Positions 1 to 7,238 of a stretch of DNA of 64,000 nt are shown piece by piece. The stretch's first letter is position 1. Each line of letters begins with the position of its first letter. This DNA is from Corynebacterium capitovis DSM 44611 (GTDB lineage: Bacteria; Actinomycetota; Actinomycetes; Mycobacteriales; Mycobacteriaceae): positions 620,001 through 684,000 of the forward strand of contig NZ_CP047117.1 of assembly GCF_030440535.1 (NCBI RefSeq), given 5' to 3'. Made by a program: the position numbers and the translations under genes. A model generated the notes under the pieces. It saw nothing but the letters and a program-made list of their open reading frames with translations. It did not search any database and was not told where the DNA came from.

Positions 1-126
1 CCTCACCGTCTGTCCAAGATTCGACCCTTGGGTGGGAAGAAAACGGAAAGGGCTTCAGTGCTACTGGTCCCTCATGTCACACCCACTAGCTTTTGTGGGT
101 TGCCCCATATTGTATCGATTTCCAGC

Positions 127-150
127 GGTGCTGTTGCAAAGTTGGGGCAG
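127..150 (+). repeat. Left terminal inverted repeat of the IS6 element
   Basis: This 24-bp end is the reverse complement of 941-964 apart from one G/C difference near the inner edge. It marks the left boundary of the insertion sequence. Confidence 0.9.
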
Positions 151-180
151 TAGAAAGACCGGCGTGAAATAATCAGAGCC

Positions 181-891
181 ATGGGCATCTTCTCCGGTCG
201 GCATTTCCCCCGTGACATCATCCTGTGGGCGGTGCGGTGGTACTGCCGCTACGGGGTGAGCTACCGCGATCTCGAAGAAATGATGACCGAGCGGAGTGTG
301 CCGGTCGATCACACCACGATCTACCGATGGGTGCAGAAATACGCCCCTGAGCTGGATAAGCACACTCGGTGGTACCGGCAGGTACCCGACTGGCAGGCCC
401 GGTCCTGGCGGGTGGATGAGACCTATATTCGGGTCGGCGGCACGTGGTGCTATCTCTACCGGGCTATCACCGCCGGTGGGCAGACCCTGGACTTTTATCT
501 CTCTCCGAAGCGCAATGTCGCGGCGGCCAAGCGTTTCCTGGCCAAGACGCTGCGATCGAATACGACAGCCGGGTCCCCGCGGGTCATCAACACCGACAAG
601 GCACCAGCTCTGGCCAAGGCAATATCCGAGCTGAAGGCGGAGGGAATCTGCCCTCAGACGGTGGAGCACCGGCAGGTGAAATACCTGAACAACGTTCTCG
701 AGGGAGATCATGGCCGACTTAAAAGAATCCTGGGGCCGAAGGGAGCGTTCAAAAACCGAATTTCCGCCTACCGGACGTTGAAAGGGATGGAAGCGATGCA
801 TTCATTACGGAAAGGCCAGGGGACGATGTTTGCTTACGGGCACCCGAACCCGGACGCGGTGATCGTCAGCCGGATATTCGAGACAGCTTAA
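181..891 (+). CDS. IS6-family DDE transposase
   Basis: This 236-residue transposase would catalyse replicative (cointegrate) transposition of the surrounding element. An N-terminal helix-turn-helix region (about residues 8-55, with YRDLEEMM and HTTIYRW) precedes an RNase H-fold DDE domain. The catalytic triad is visible as D79 in WRVDETY, D139 in INTDKA and E174 in NNVLEGDHGRLK, followed by the IS6 K/R residues. The length is normal for the family and there is no internal stop or frameshift, so the gene looks intact and possibly active. It fills most of the element between the two inverted repeats. Confidence 0.95.
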   Translation: MGIFSGRHFPRDIILWAVRWYCRYGVSYRDLEEMMTERSVPVDHTTIYRWVQKYAPELDKHTRWYRQVPDWQARSWRVDETYIRVGGTWCYLYRAITAGGQTLDFYLSPKRNVAAAKRFLAKTLRSNTTAGSPRVINTDKAPALAKAISELKAEGICPQTVEHRQVKYLNNVLEGDHGRLKRILGPKGAFKNRISAYRTLKGMEAMHSLRKGQGTMFAYGHPNPDAVIVSRIFETA

Positions 892-940
892 GCACCCCGG
901 AGCAAGGACAACTAATGTCTTGAGGTTGGGCTTTTCGACC

Positions 941-964
941 CTGGCCCAACTTTGCAACAGCACC
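941..964 (-). repeat. Right terminal inverted repeat of the IS6 element
   Basis: Partner of the left inverted repeat at 127-150. On the complementary strand it reads GGTGCTGTTGCAAAGTTGGG and then CCAG. It marks the right boundary of the insertion sequence. Confidence 0.9.
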
Positions 965-1113
965 CCCAGCGCGAAGGCGGCGACGGCAGGGCAGCGGAGA
1001 TGCCCTCGATGCGGGATCGTCAGACCATGGCTAGGCGTGTGCGTGGTTACGTCACCCAGGGCAAGACCGACTCCTACGGCGCTCCCACCGCCCGTTACGC
1101 CACCACAGGATGA
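965..1113 (+). pseudogene. Possible 3' remnant of a gene interrupted by the IS element
   Basis: Immediately right of the insertion sequence one frame stays open from 967 to a TGA at 1111-1113. Its codon use is coding-like, rich in C/G third positions. The predicted tail reads EGGDGRAAEMPSMRDRQ and later VRGYVTQGKTDSYGAPTARY. There is no start of its own. I do not recognise the family. No matching 5' part is obvious in the 126 bases left of the element, so the insertion may have been accompanied by a deletion. A short non-coding stretch cannot be excluded. Confidence 0.3.
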
Positions 1114-1141
1114 GGTCCTGGGCGGTCTCGGACATAGTTGC

Positions 1142-2347
1142 TTAACCGGTAAACGCGCTGACGCCGGTGATGGACTTGCCCACGATGAGTGACTGCATGG
1201 TGTCGGTTCCCTCGTAGGTGTGCAAAGTCTCGGCATCGGCCATGTGCCGCATGACGTCGTTTTCTAACAGGATGCCCACGCCGCCAAACATATCCCGGGC
1301 GTTGGCGGCTACGCGGCGGGCAGCTCGGGTGCTGTTGACCTTGGCTAGGGCGGCCTGTTGCTCGGTAATCGTTCCGGCCTCCTCAAGCTCGAGCAAGCGC
1401 TTGCAGAATAAACCGAGGGTGGTCACGTCCATCAGCATGTCTGCCAGGCGCTGTTGGATGACCTGGTTTTTGATCAGGGGACGGCCAAACTGGATACGCT
1501 CCGAGGCGTATTTCAAGGCCTTTTCGTAGCAGTCAACCGCTAAACCGAAAGCGCTCCAGGCGACGCCGATACGCGTGGCCATGAGGACCTTGGCCGCGTC
1601 GCGGAAGGAGCGGCAACCGGGCAGGCGGCGGTCGTCGGAGACGCGGACGTTGTTGAGCTTGATGTGTGCCTGAGGGATACCGCGCAGGGCGGCCTTGCCG
1701 GTGATGGTCTCGGCCTCGTACCCGGGGGCGTCCTGGTCGACGATGAAGGCTCCGACATTGCCGTCCTCCATGCGCGCGTACACCACCGCGATGTGGCCGA
1801 CGGAACCGTGGCCGATCCATTTCTTTTCCCCGTTAATAACCCACTCGTCGCCCTCCTTCACAGCGGAGGTTTCCAAGCCGATGGAATCGGAGCCATGATC
1901 GGGCTCGGTCAACGCAAAGGCACCGCGGATCTCCATCTTGGACATGGGCTTTAGGTATGTCGCCTTCTGTTCCTCGGAACCAAGCATGTTGATGGACTGC
2001 ATGGCTAGTCCTGCTTGCACACCCAGGGCAGTGGATGTGGACGCGTCGAGGCGCGAGAGCTCGAAGCCGATGAGGCGCTTCGCGCGGATGGACATCTCGG
2101 GTTCACCCTCAATGCTGATGCCGTCACGGATCAATCCTCGACGGGCGGCTTCTTCGACACCGGGGATGTTGTACTCAGCTTTTTCCCAAGCCTCGTTGAT
2201 GCCGGGGCGCGCCCAGTCGGCGAATTCGCGGGCCTTCTTCCACCACTCGAGGTCTGCGCCGTCAACATCGGCGAACAAGGCGTAGTAATCGGTGCGGGGA
2301 TCCAGGGGGATGTCCTGAAACTCCTTGAATGCGGGTGCGTCACCCAT
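1142..2347 (-). CDS. Acyl-CoA dehydrogenase family protein (glutaryl-CoA dehydrogenase-like)
   Basis: A 401-residue flavoenzyme predicted to oxidise an acyl-CoA thioester at the alpha-beta carbons with FAD. The all-helical N-terminal part (to about residue 130), the middle beta domain (FALTEPDHGSDS, EKKWIGHGS) and the C-terminal helical domain (YASERIQFGRPL, MFGGVGI) are all present. The likely catalytic base is E379 in TYEGTDTMQS, the position used by glutaryl-CoA dehydrogenase and related enzymes. ATG at 2347 is preceded by GGAGGG at a good distance. The gene lies downstream of an acyl-CoA ligase on the same strand, and a GlxR/CRP-like site sits in the gap. The true substrate is unknown. 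Confidence 0.9.
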   Translation of the reverse strand: MGDAPAFKEFQDIPLDPRTDYYALFADVDGADLEWWKKAREFADWARPGINEAWEKAEYNIPGVEEAARRGLIRDGISIEGEPEMSIRAKRLIGFELSRLDASTSTALGVQAGLAMQSINMLGSEEQKATYLKPMSKMEIRGAFALTEPDHGSDSIGLETSAVKEGDEWVINGEKKWIGHGSVGHIAVVYARMEDGNVGAFIVDQDAPGYEAETITGKAALRGIPQAHIKLNNVRVSDDRRLPGCRSFRDAAKVLMATRIGVAWSAFGLAVDCYEKALKYASERIQFGRPLIKNQVIQQRLADMLMDVTTLGLFCKRLLELEEAGTITEQQAALAKVNSTRAARRVAANARDMFGGVGILLENDVMRHMADAETLHTYEGTDTMQSLIVGKSITGVSAFTG

Positions 2348-2391
2348 GAGTGCCCTCCAAGCGTGTTAGGTAGATCGTTCTCTCATTGTAT

Positions 2392-2407
2392 TGTGACGCA
2401 CCTCGCA
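2392..2407 (-). promoter_or_regulatory. GlxR/CRP-like operator upstream of the acyl-CoA dehydrogenase gene
   Basis: The + strand reads TGTGA-N6-TCGCA, one base away from the TGTGA-N6-TCACA palindrome bound by the corynebacterial cAMP regulator GlxR. It lies 45-60 bp upstream of the dehydrogenase start. The same variant occurs upstream of the neighbouring ligase gene. The protein assignment is an inference. Confidence 0.4.
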
Positions 2408-2448
2408 CCTAAATGCAACGGATTCGTAGCGACAATTTTTCCGGCGCC

Positions 2449-3966
2449 TCACTCCCCGGGCCAGGGCACCTCGCGCAGCTCGCGGCGCAGGATCTTCCCG
2501 GTCGGGTTCTTTGGGATCGCGTCGATGAACTCCACCGCGCGCACCTTCTTGTAGGGGGTGACGCGCTCCGCGACCCAGTCCATGAGCTCCTCGGCAGAGG
2601 GATCGGAGCCTTCACGCTTGACGACGAACGCGCGCGGGATCTCCAGGCCGTCGCGCTCGGCGCCGACCACGCCGACGTCGTTGACGTCCGGGTGGGTCAG
2701 CAGCAGGGCCTCCAACTCGGCGGGGGCCACCTGGTAACCCTTGTACTTGATCACTTCCTTAGCCCGGTCGATGATGCGCAGGCCGCCGTCCTCGCCGACG
2801 CGGGCGATGTCGCCGGTGCGCAGCCAGCCGTCCTGCACGAGGGTCTTCCCGGTTGCCTCCGGGTTGTCGAGGTAGCCCTGCATGACCTGCGGGCCGCGCA
2901 CGAGAACCTCGCCCTCCTGGCCCTCCTCGACGTCCTCGAGCGTCTCGATGTCCACGAGGCGGATCTCCGTGTTGGGAGTGGGCTTGCCCACGCTGGAGTA
3001 GTCGGCGTCGCCGTGCAGGTTGAGCGCCACGAGGGGAGAGGCCTCGGTCATGCCCCAGCCCTGCACCACCTTCGTGCCCAACCGGTCCTCGACTGCGCGC
3101 ATGATGGGGGCGTCGATAGGCGCGGCACCGCTGACCATCAGCTTCGAGTCGGCAAACCAGGTCGGGTCGATCTCCGGGCCCTTCGCCATGGCGATGGCCA
3201 TCGGGGGCGCGATGAAGGTGAGCTCGATGCCGTGCTTGGCGTGGGCGCCTAGGAAGAGCCCGATGTCGAACTTGGGCATGGTGAAGATGTGGTGGCGGCG
3301 GTACAGCGGGCCGAGGAGGAGCACGGTCAGCCCGTAGATGTGGGAGAAGGGCAGCACGCTCAGGGTGTTCGCCTGGGGGCGGATGCCGCTGAGGTCGACC
3401 ATGGCGTCGACCTGCAGGATGTTGGACACCAGGTTGCCGTGCGAGAGCTGCACCCCCTTCGGTAGCCCGGTCGTGCCCGAGGAGAAGGGGACGGCGGCCA
3501 TGGAGGCGGGGTCGATGCGCAGCTCCGGGGCCGGGTGGCGGTGCTGCGCGATGGACTGCAGCTCCATGGAGAAGATCTGCGGGATCTGCTCGAGGTCGGT
3601 CGGGCCGATAAACAGCTTGGAGCGCGAGGCGGAGACGATGTGCTCGACGTCCGCCTGATTCATCAGCATGCCGATGGGGTTGACGGTGGCGCCGGCATGC
3701 ATGATGCCGAGCAGGCCGGCCGCGTAGTTGATCGAGTTGGGCACTTGGAGGGTGACCACGTCGCCGGGTCCGATGCCGCGGGAGGCGAGCTCACCGGCGA
3801 TCGACTCGGCGTAGGCCTTCAGCTCGGCGTAGGTCGCCGTTGTCCCCGTGGACAGCTCGGTGACGGCGGGCAGTGCCGCGTCCTCCTCGGTCAGGCCGCC
3901 GAAGATGAGGTCGAAGACGTCCGTGTCGGGGATCTCGAGGCTAGGGTAGGGGCTGGGGTAGATCAA
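2449..3966 (-). CDS. AMP-dependent acyl-CoA synthetase (4-coumarate-CoA ligase/FadD type)
   Basis: A 505-residue member of the ANL superfamily that activates a carboxylic acid as an acyl-AMP and then a CoA thioester. Motifs are in order: the P-loop SSGTTGLPKGV (about 161-172), GWGMTEASP (303-311), WLRTGD (381-386), the hinge DRAKEVIKYKG (about 401-411) and the catalytic lysine K491 in PTGKILRRE. I chose TTG at 3964-3966 because GGGAGG lies 5 nt upstream; an ATG at 4020 in frame would add an implausible 18-residue extension. It probably supplies acyl-CoA to the downstream dehydrogenase. The chain length or aromatic nature of the substrate cannot be told. Confidence 0.9.
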   Translation of the reverse strand: MIYPSPYPSLEIPDTDVFDLIFGGLTEEDAALPAVTELSTGTTATYAELKAYAESIAGELASRGIGPGDVVTLQVPNSINYAAGLLGIMHAGATVNPIGMLMNQADVEHIVSASRSKLFIGPTDLEQIPQIFSMELQSIAQHRHPAPELRIDPASMAAVPFSSGTTGLPKGVQLSHGNLVSNILQVDAMVDLSGIRPQANTLSVLPFSHIYGLTVLLLGPLYRRHHIFTMPKFDIGLFLGAHAKHGIELTFIAPPMAIAMAKGPEIDPTWFADSKLMVSGAAPIDAPIMRAVEDRLGTKVVQGWGMTEASPLVALNLHGDADYSSVGKPTPNTEIRLVDIETLEDVEEGQEGEVLVRGPQVMQGYLDNPEATGKTLVQDGWLRTGDIARVGEDGGLRIIDRAKEVIKYKGYQVAPAELEALLLTHPDVNDVGVVGAERDGLEIPRAFVVKREGSDPSAEELMDWVAERVTPYKKVRAVEFIDAIPKNPTGKILRRELREVPWPGE

Positions 3967-3981
3967 CGGAACCTCCCGGTA

Positions 3982-3997
3982 TGTGATGTGGGTCGCA
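3982..3997 (-). promoter_or_regulatory. GlxR/CRP-like operator upstream of the acyl-CoA synthetase gene
   Basis: The + strand reads TGTGA-TGTGGG-TCGCA, the same one-mismatch variant of the GlxR consensus as at 2392-2407. It starts 16 bp upstream of the TTG start codon, so it probably overlaps the transcript start or 5' leader, where binding would be expected to repress. Functional assignment is inferred. Confidence 0.4.
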
Positions 3998-4103
3998 CTG
4001 TTCTTACAGGTGTAGCACACGCAATATCGGGCGAGGCATTCTTTCGCTTGCCGACGCCCGTGGCAGCCGCGCCCGGGTCCCGCATTCAGTAATGTGTGGA
4101 ACC

Positions 4104-4514
4104 ATGACTGAACGCACTCTCATCCTGATCAAGCCGGACGGCGTCGCCAACGGCCACGTCGGCGAGATCATCGCCCGCATCGAGCGCAAGGGCCTCAAGC
4201 TCGTCGAGCTGGACCTGCGCACCGCCGATCGCGAGACCGCCGAGAAGCATTACGCAGAGCACAAGGACAAGCCGTTCTTTGGCGAGCTGGTGGACTTCAT
4301 CACCTCCGCCCCGCTCGTGGCCGGGATTGTGGAGGGGAAATCCGCTATCGCCGCGTGGCGCCAACTCGCCGGCGGGACCCACCCGGTTGAGAAGGCGAAG
4401 CCAGGCACCATTCGCGGGGACTTCGCGCTCTCCGTAGCAGAAAACGTTGTGCACGGTTCGGATTCGGCCGAGTCCGCCGAGCGCGAAATCGCCATCTGGT
4501 TCCCTGGCAAGTAG
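4104..4514 (+). CDS. ndk: Nucleoside diphosphate kinase
   Basis: This 136-residue enzyme transfers the gamma phosphate of ATP to (d)NDPs through a phosphohistidine. The N-terminus [14 protein letters not shown], the [15 protein letters not shown] segment and the active-site H117 in NVVHGSDS are all present, and the length is the family norm. ATG at 4104 is preferred over an upstream in-frame ATG at 4092 because family members start MTERTL. The gene is transcribed away from the acyl-CoA ligase; about 140 bp separate the two starts. Confidence 0.97.
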   Translation: MTERTLILIKPDGVANGHVGEIIARIERKGLKLVELDLRTADRETAEKHYAEHKDKPFFGELVDFITSAPLVAGIVEGKSAIAAWRQLAGGTHPVEKAKPGTIRGDFALSVAENVVHGSDSAESAEREIAIWFPGK

Positions 4515-4621
4515 CGTCAAACTCAGCGACGCTTCATAGCGACGCGGCCACAGCGCACGGCGCCGTGCATGAACGCTGGGTAAACGAGCAGGGACGGTCG
4601 CGTAAACAGTACGCGCACGTG

Positions 4622-4650
4622 TTGCGACAGGTGGGGACGCGACTTAGGTT
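4622..4650 (+). promoter_or_regulatory. Predicted promoter of the PhoD gene, leaderless type
   Basis: A -35 element TTGCGA (4622-4627) and a -10 element TAGGTT (4645-4650) are separated by 17 bp. The -10 hexamer ends only 6 nt before the ATG at 4657 and there is no Shine-Dalgarno sequence, so the transcript probably begins at or next to the start codon. Confidence 0.45.
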
Positions 4651-4656
4651 GAGCGC

Positions 4657-6360
4657 ATGCCTGACAACTCTCTGCCCCGCCGTTCTTTCATCGTTGGTTC
4701 CGGTCTGGCCGCCGCAACCGCGGCGGTAGCCCCATACGCATCCGCACAACAGTCGTCCGAACTCTCGTCCACTGTGACAGGTTCCTCAATCGCAAACGCT
4801 CGCCACCTGCCTGGCGCGCCCGAGTCCACTTACTCTCATTTCATGCACGGGGTGGCATCAGGTGATCCCACTCCTGCCTCTGTAATTCTGTGGACCCGAG
4901 TGACCGTGAGCCCCGAGGCGACCCCCGGTTCCGGTCTTGGCGCAGACGCGACAGTGGACTGGGAAGTCTCCACCACTCCGGACTTTGGCAATGTCGTCCG
5001 CTCTGGAACCGCCACCACGACGGCTAATGAGGATCACACCGTCCATGTGGACCCGGAGGGGTTAGAACCCGGGACAGTTTATTACTACCGGTTCCGCTAC
5101 AACGATGTGTACTCCACGGTTGGGCGGACGAGGACCGCTCCGGCCTACCACGCCGCCGTCGACGAGGTCACGTTTGCAGTCGCGTCCTGTGCGAACTGGG
5201 AAGCTGGGTACTTCGCCGCCTACCGGGACATGGCCGAGCGGGCGGAGCACGACGAGTTCGACGCCGTCGTTTTCCTCGGTGACTACATCTACGAATACGC
5301 CACGGGTGGGTTTGTCGGTAAAAGCGGCGTCTCCCGGGTGCATTCGCCGCAAAACGAGACGGTGACGCTGACCGACTACCGGGTGCGACATGGTCGCTAC
5401 AGGCAGGACCTCGAGTTGCAGCGTGCCCACGCTGCCGTGCCCTGGATTGTGATTTGGGATGATCATGAAACGGCGAACGACTCCTGGCGAGAGGGCGCAC
5501 AAAACCACACGGAGGCAACGGAGGGACCGTGGCAAGAGCGCCGTAACGCGGGGCAACAGGCCTACTTCGAATGGCTTCCGGTGCGAGCCACCCAGCCCTC
5601 GAAGGGGGGTCATCTCTACCGCAGCCTGCAGTTCGGGACGCTCGTCAACCTCACGATGATGGATCTGCGCACGTATCGCGACGCGGACCCGTCGCGCTTT
5701 CGCGCCACTGCTGAGGGCCGGGAGATGCTCGGGCCCGAGCAGTTTGATTGGTTGTCGTCGGTGGTGCGCAACTCCACTACTACGTGGAATGTGATGGGGA
5801 ACTCAGTGATGATCGCCCCGTTAACGCTCGGCATGTTGACCGAAACAAGTTCCGAGGCTGCCTTGGTTAACCGGCTCATCGATGATTTCTCCACTCTCGT
5901 GTCGGGTATTCCGATTAACCCCGATCAGTGGGATGGCTTTGTATGGGCACGCAACCGTCTCTTCGAGGAGCTGGCCGCCGATGATGCGAACGTCCTGTTC
6001 CTCACCGGCGATATTCACACCGAGTGGGCAAACTCGATCGTCCACAATGGTCGCGAAATCGGGTGCGAGCTCGTGACGTCGTCAATTAGCGCGGCGAACG
6101 TGGGAGACACGGTAACGACGTACACGAAGGTCTACTACCCGGAGGACAACCCCGTCTCGCTGCTCGCGGAGAATTTCCTTCATAGCCTCAATCCGGCCGT
6201 CAATCACGTCGACCTCGACGCGCACGGCTACGCGGTCGCCCGGATTCGCCCAACCGAGGTGGCGATGGAGTTTTACCGAGTTGCCGACTATGAGGTGCCG
6301 GACTCGCCCGTCAACCTCGCCCTGACGCGCCTGTGGAAGGTCGGCGCCGGGTACGTCTAG
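4657..6360 (+). CDS. phoD: PhoD-type alkaline phosphatase, Tat-exported
   Basis: A 567-residue secreted phosphoesterase that releases phosphate from organic esters. The N-terminus carries a twin-arginine signal (R8-R9 in LPRRSFIVGSG), a hydrophobic stretch and an ASA-Q cleavage site near residue 31, so it should fold in the cytoplasm with its metals and leave by the Tat route. Family motifs follow: VASCANWEAGYF, FLGDYIYEY, WDDHETAND and LTGDIHTEW, the metal-binding Asp/His set of the PhoD family. It is monocistronic by appearance. Expression under phosphate limitation would be expected, but I see no clear PhoR box. Confidence 0.93.
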   Translation: MPDNSLPRRSFIVGSGLAAATAAVAPYASAQQSSELSSTVTGSSIANARHLPGAPESTYSHFMHGVASGDPTPASVILWTRVTVSPEATPGSGLGADATVDWEVSTTPDFGNVVRSGTATTTANEDHTVHVDPEGLEPGTVYYYRFRYNDVYSTVGRTRTAPAYHAAVDEVTFAVASCANWEAGYFAAYRDMAERAEHDEFDAVVFLGDYIYEYATGGFVGKSGVSRVHSPQNETVTLTDYRVRHGRYRQDLELQRAHAAVPWIVIWDDHETANDSWREGAQNHTEATEGPWQERRNAGQQAYFEWLPVRATQPSKGGHLYRSLQFGTLVNLTMMDLRTYRDADPSRFRATAEGREMLGPEQFDWLSSVVRNSTTTWNVMGNSVMIAPLTLGMLTETSSEAALVNRLIDDFSTLVSGIPINPDQWDGFVWARNRLFEELAADDANVLFLTGDIHTEWANSIVHNGREIGCELVTSSISAANVGDTVTTYTKVYYPEDNPVSLLAENFLHSLNPAVNHVDLDAHGYAVARIRPTEVAMEFYRVADYEVPDSPVNLALTRLWKVGAGYV

Positions 6361-6448
6361 CCGAACATCCTTGAACCCACCCGCTATCCCGTCCCTTAGT
6401 TATAAGTTAAGGTGCATACGAGATGTCGCGACGGGAGAAAGGTGGGAC

Positions 6449-7015
6449 GTGGTTCAACGCACCGAGCAGGCGCGGGCGGCGAGTAAACGCGAGGCAATCC
6501 TCCGGGCTGCTACTCAGCTCATGCTCCGCGAGGGGTTGCGGGGGGTTACTCACCGCAACGTCGCGGCCAAGGCTGGGGTTCCCGTGGGCTCCGTCGGGTA
6601 TTACTACTCCAATCGCGACACGTTGATTACAACCTGTTTCGAATCCATCCACGCGCGACGGGTTGAGCGTGCGGAGAACGTGATGGCCGATCCCCCCGCG
6701 CCTGCAGACGCGCAGGCTGTGGCTCGGGCGGTCATTGACATCGTGTCTGCCGGTCACCCGTCGTTGCTGATGGGCTTTTTCGCCGCCTGCGTCGACGCCT
6801 ACCGTGAAACGGGTGCGGACTCCAGCTCGCAATTGAAAAGGCAGATTGCCGGAACCGCAGAGCTGCTTCTCGCGCTGCTTCGGGGAACCGAGTTTTCCTC
6901 CACTGACCCGCACGAGGCGATGGCCGCGCTCGTGGGGGCGACTATTTTGTTCAGCCACGCTGAGCGCGATCCCGTCGCCGCCTCGGAGCGCGCCGTGATC
7001 GCCGTCCTGCGCTAG
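6449..7015 (+). CDS. TetR-family transcriptional regulator
   Basis: A 188-residue regulator with the TetR helix-turn-helix at about residues 12-60 (ATQLMLREGLRGVTHRNVAA, then GSVGYYYSNRDTL) and a helical ligand-binding domain behind it. GTG at 6449 is chosen because an AAAGGTGGG Shine-Dalgarno lies just upstream and the HTH starts at the usual distance; an upstream in-frame ATG at 6371 would add an atypical tail. An AT-rich stretch (TTATAAGTTAAGGT, about 6400-6413) probably holds its promoter. The target is unknown; the neighbours phoD and rne give no strong hint. Confidence 0.85.
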   Translation: MVQRTEQARAASKREAILRAATQLMLREGLRGVTHRNVAAKAGVPVGSVGYYYSNRDTLITTCFESIHARRVERAENVMADPPAPADAQAVARAVIDIVSAGHPSLLMGFFAACVDAYRETGADSSSQLKRQIAGTAELLLALLRGTEFSSTDPHEAMAALVGATILFSHAERDPVAASERAVIAVLR

Positions 7016-7238
7016 CCAACGGGGAAACGACCCTTTCGCCCTGCTTGTGCCACAATGGTCAGCAGGTGCATCATTCCTGTAGCTACCACGTTCCTTGATC
7101 GGGGACTGCGAAGGGGGATGCGCTGGCAGACTTCCATACATTTCCCTGCGACCGCGGGTGTACTGTGCGGCGGCGGCGACGACTTTCTCGCCAGCGCCCG
7201 GTAGGCCAGGTCGCGGGCTGCATACTAGGAGAGTGTCC
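7016..7238 (+). other. Upstream region of the RNase E gene
   Basis: These 223 bp hold no convincing gene. The frame of RNase E is open leftwards to 7095, but that part lacks coding character and the Shine-Dalgarno AGGAGA (7227-7232) points to GTG 7239. TTGTG-C-CACAA (7045-7055) is a short perfect palindrome containing CACAAT, a possible -10 element. That would give a 5' leader of roughly 170-180 nt, in keeping with the long leaders of RNase E mRNAs, but the promoter assignment is weak. Confidence 0.3.

Larger units (their letters stand above)
127..964 (+). mobile_element. IS6-family insertion sequence, complete
   Basis: An 838-bp element bounded by 24-bp terminal inverted repeats (127-150 and 941-964) that match at 23 of 24 positions and begin GGTGCTGTTGCAAAGTT, the typical IS6-family end. 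It carries one transposase gene in the same orientation. IS6 elements normally leave an 8-bp target duplication, but the flanks TTTCCAGC (119-126) and CCCAGCGC (965-972) are not a direct repeat. The copy may therefore have recombined, or its flank may have been deleted, after insertion. I cannot assign an ISfinder name from sequence alone. Confidence 0.93.

Noticed and set aside
81-100. ACCCAC/GTGGGT hairpin left of the IS element
   Set aside because: Only 6 bp, with no T-tract and no upstream gene visible in the window; too weak to call a terminator.
119-972. Shared CCAGC on both sides of the IS as a target-site duplication
   Set aside because: Only 5 bp match, and they are offset by one base relative to the element ends; IS6 duplications are 8 bp and directly abutting.
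805-1236. 143-codon minus-strand open frame across the IS right end
   Set aside because: It runs through the transposase 3' end and inverted repeat, has no family resemblance and no ribosome-binding site.
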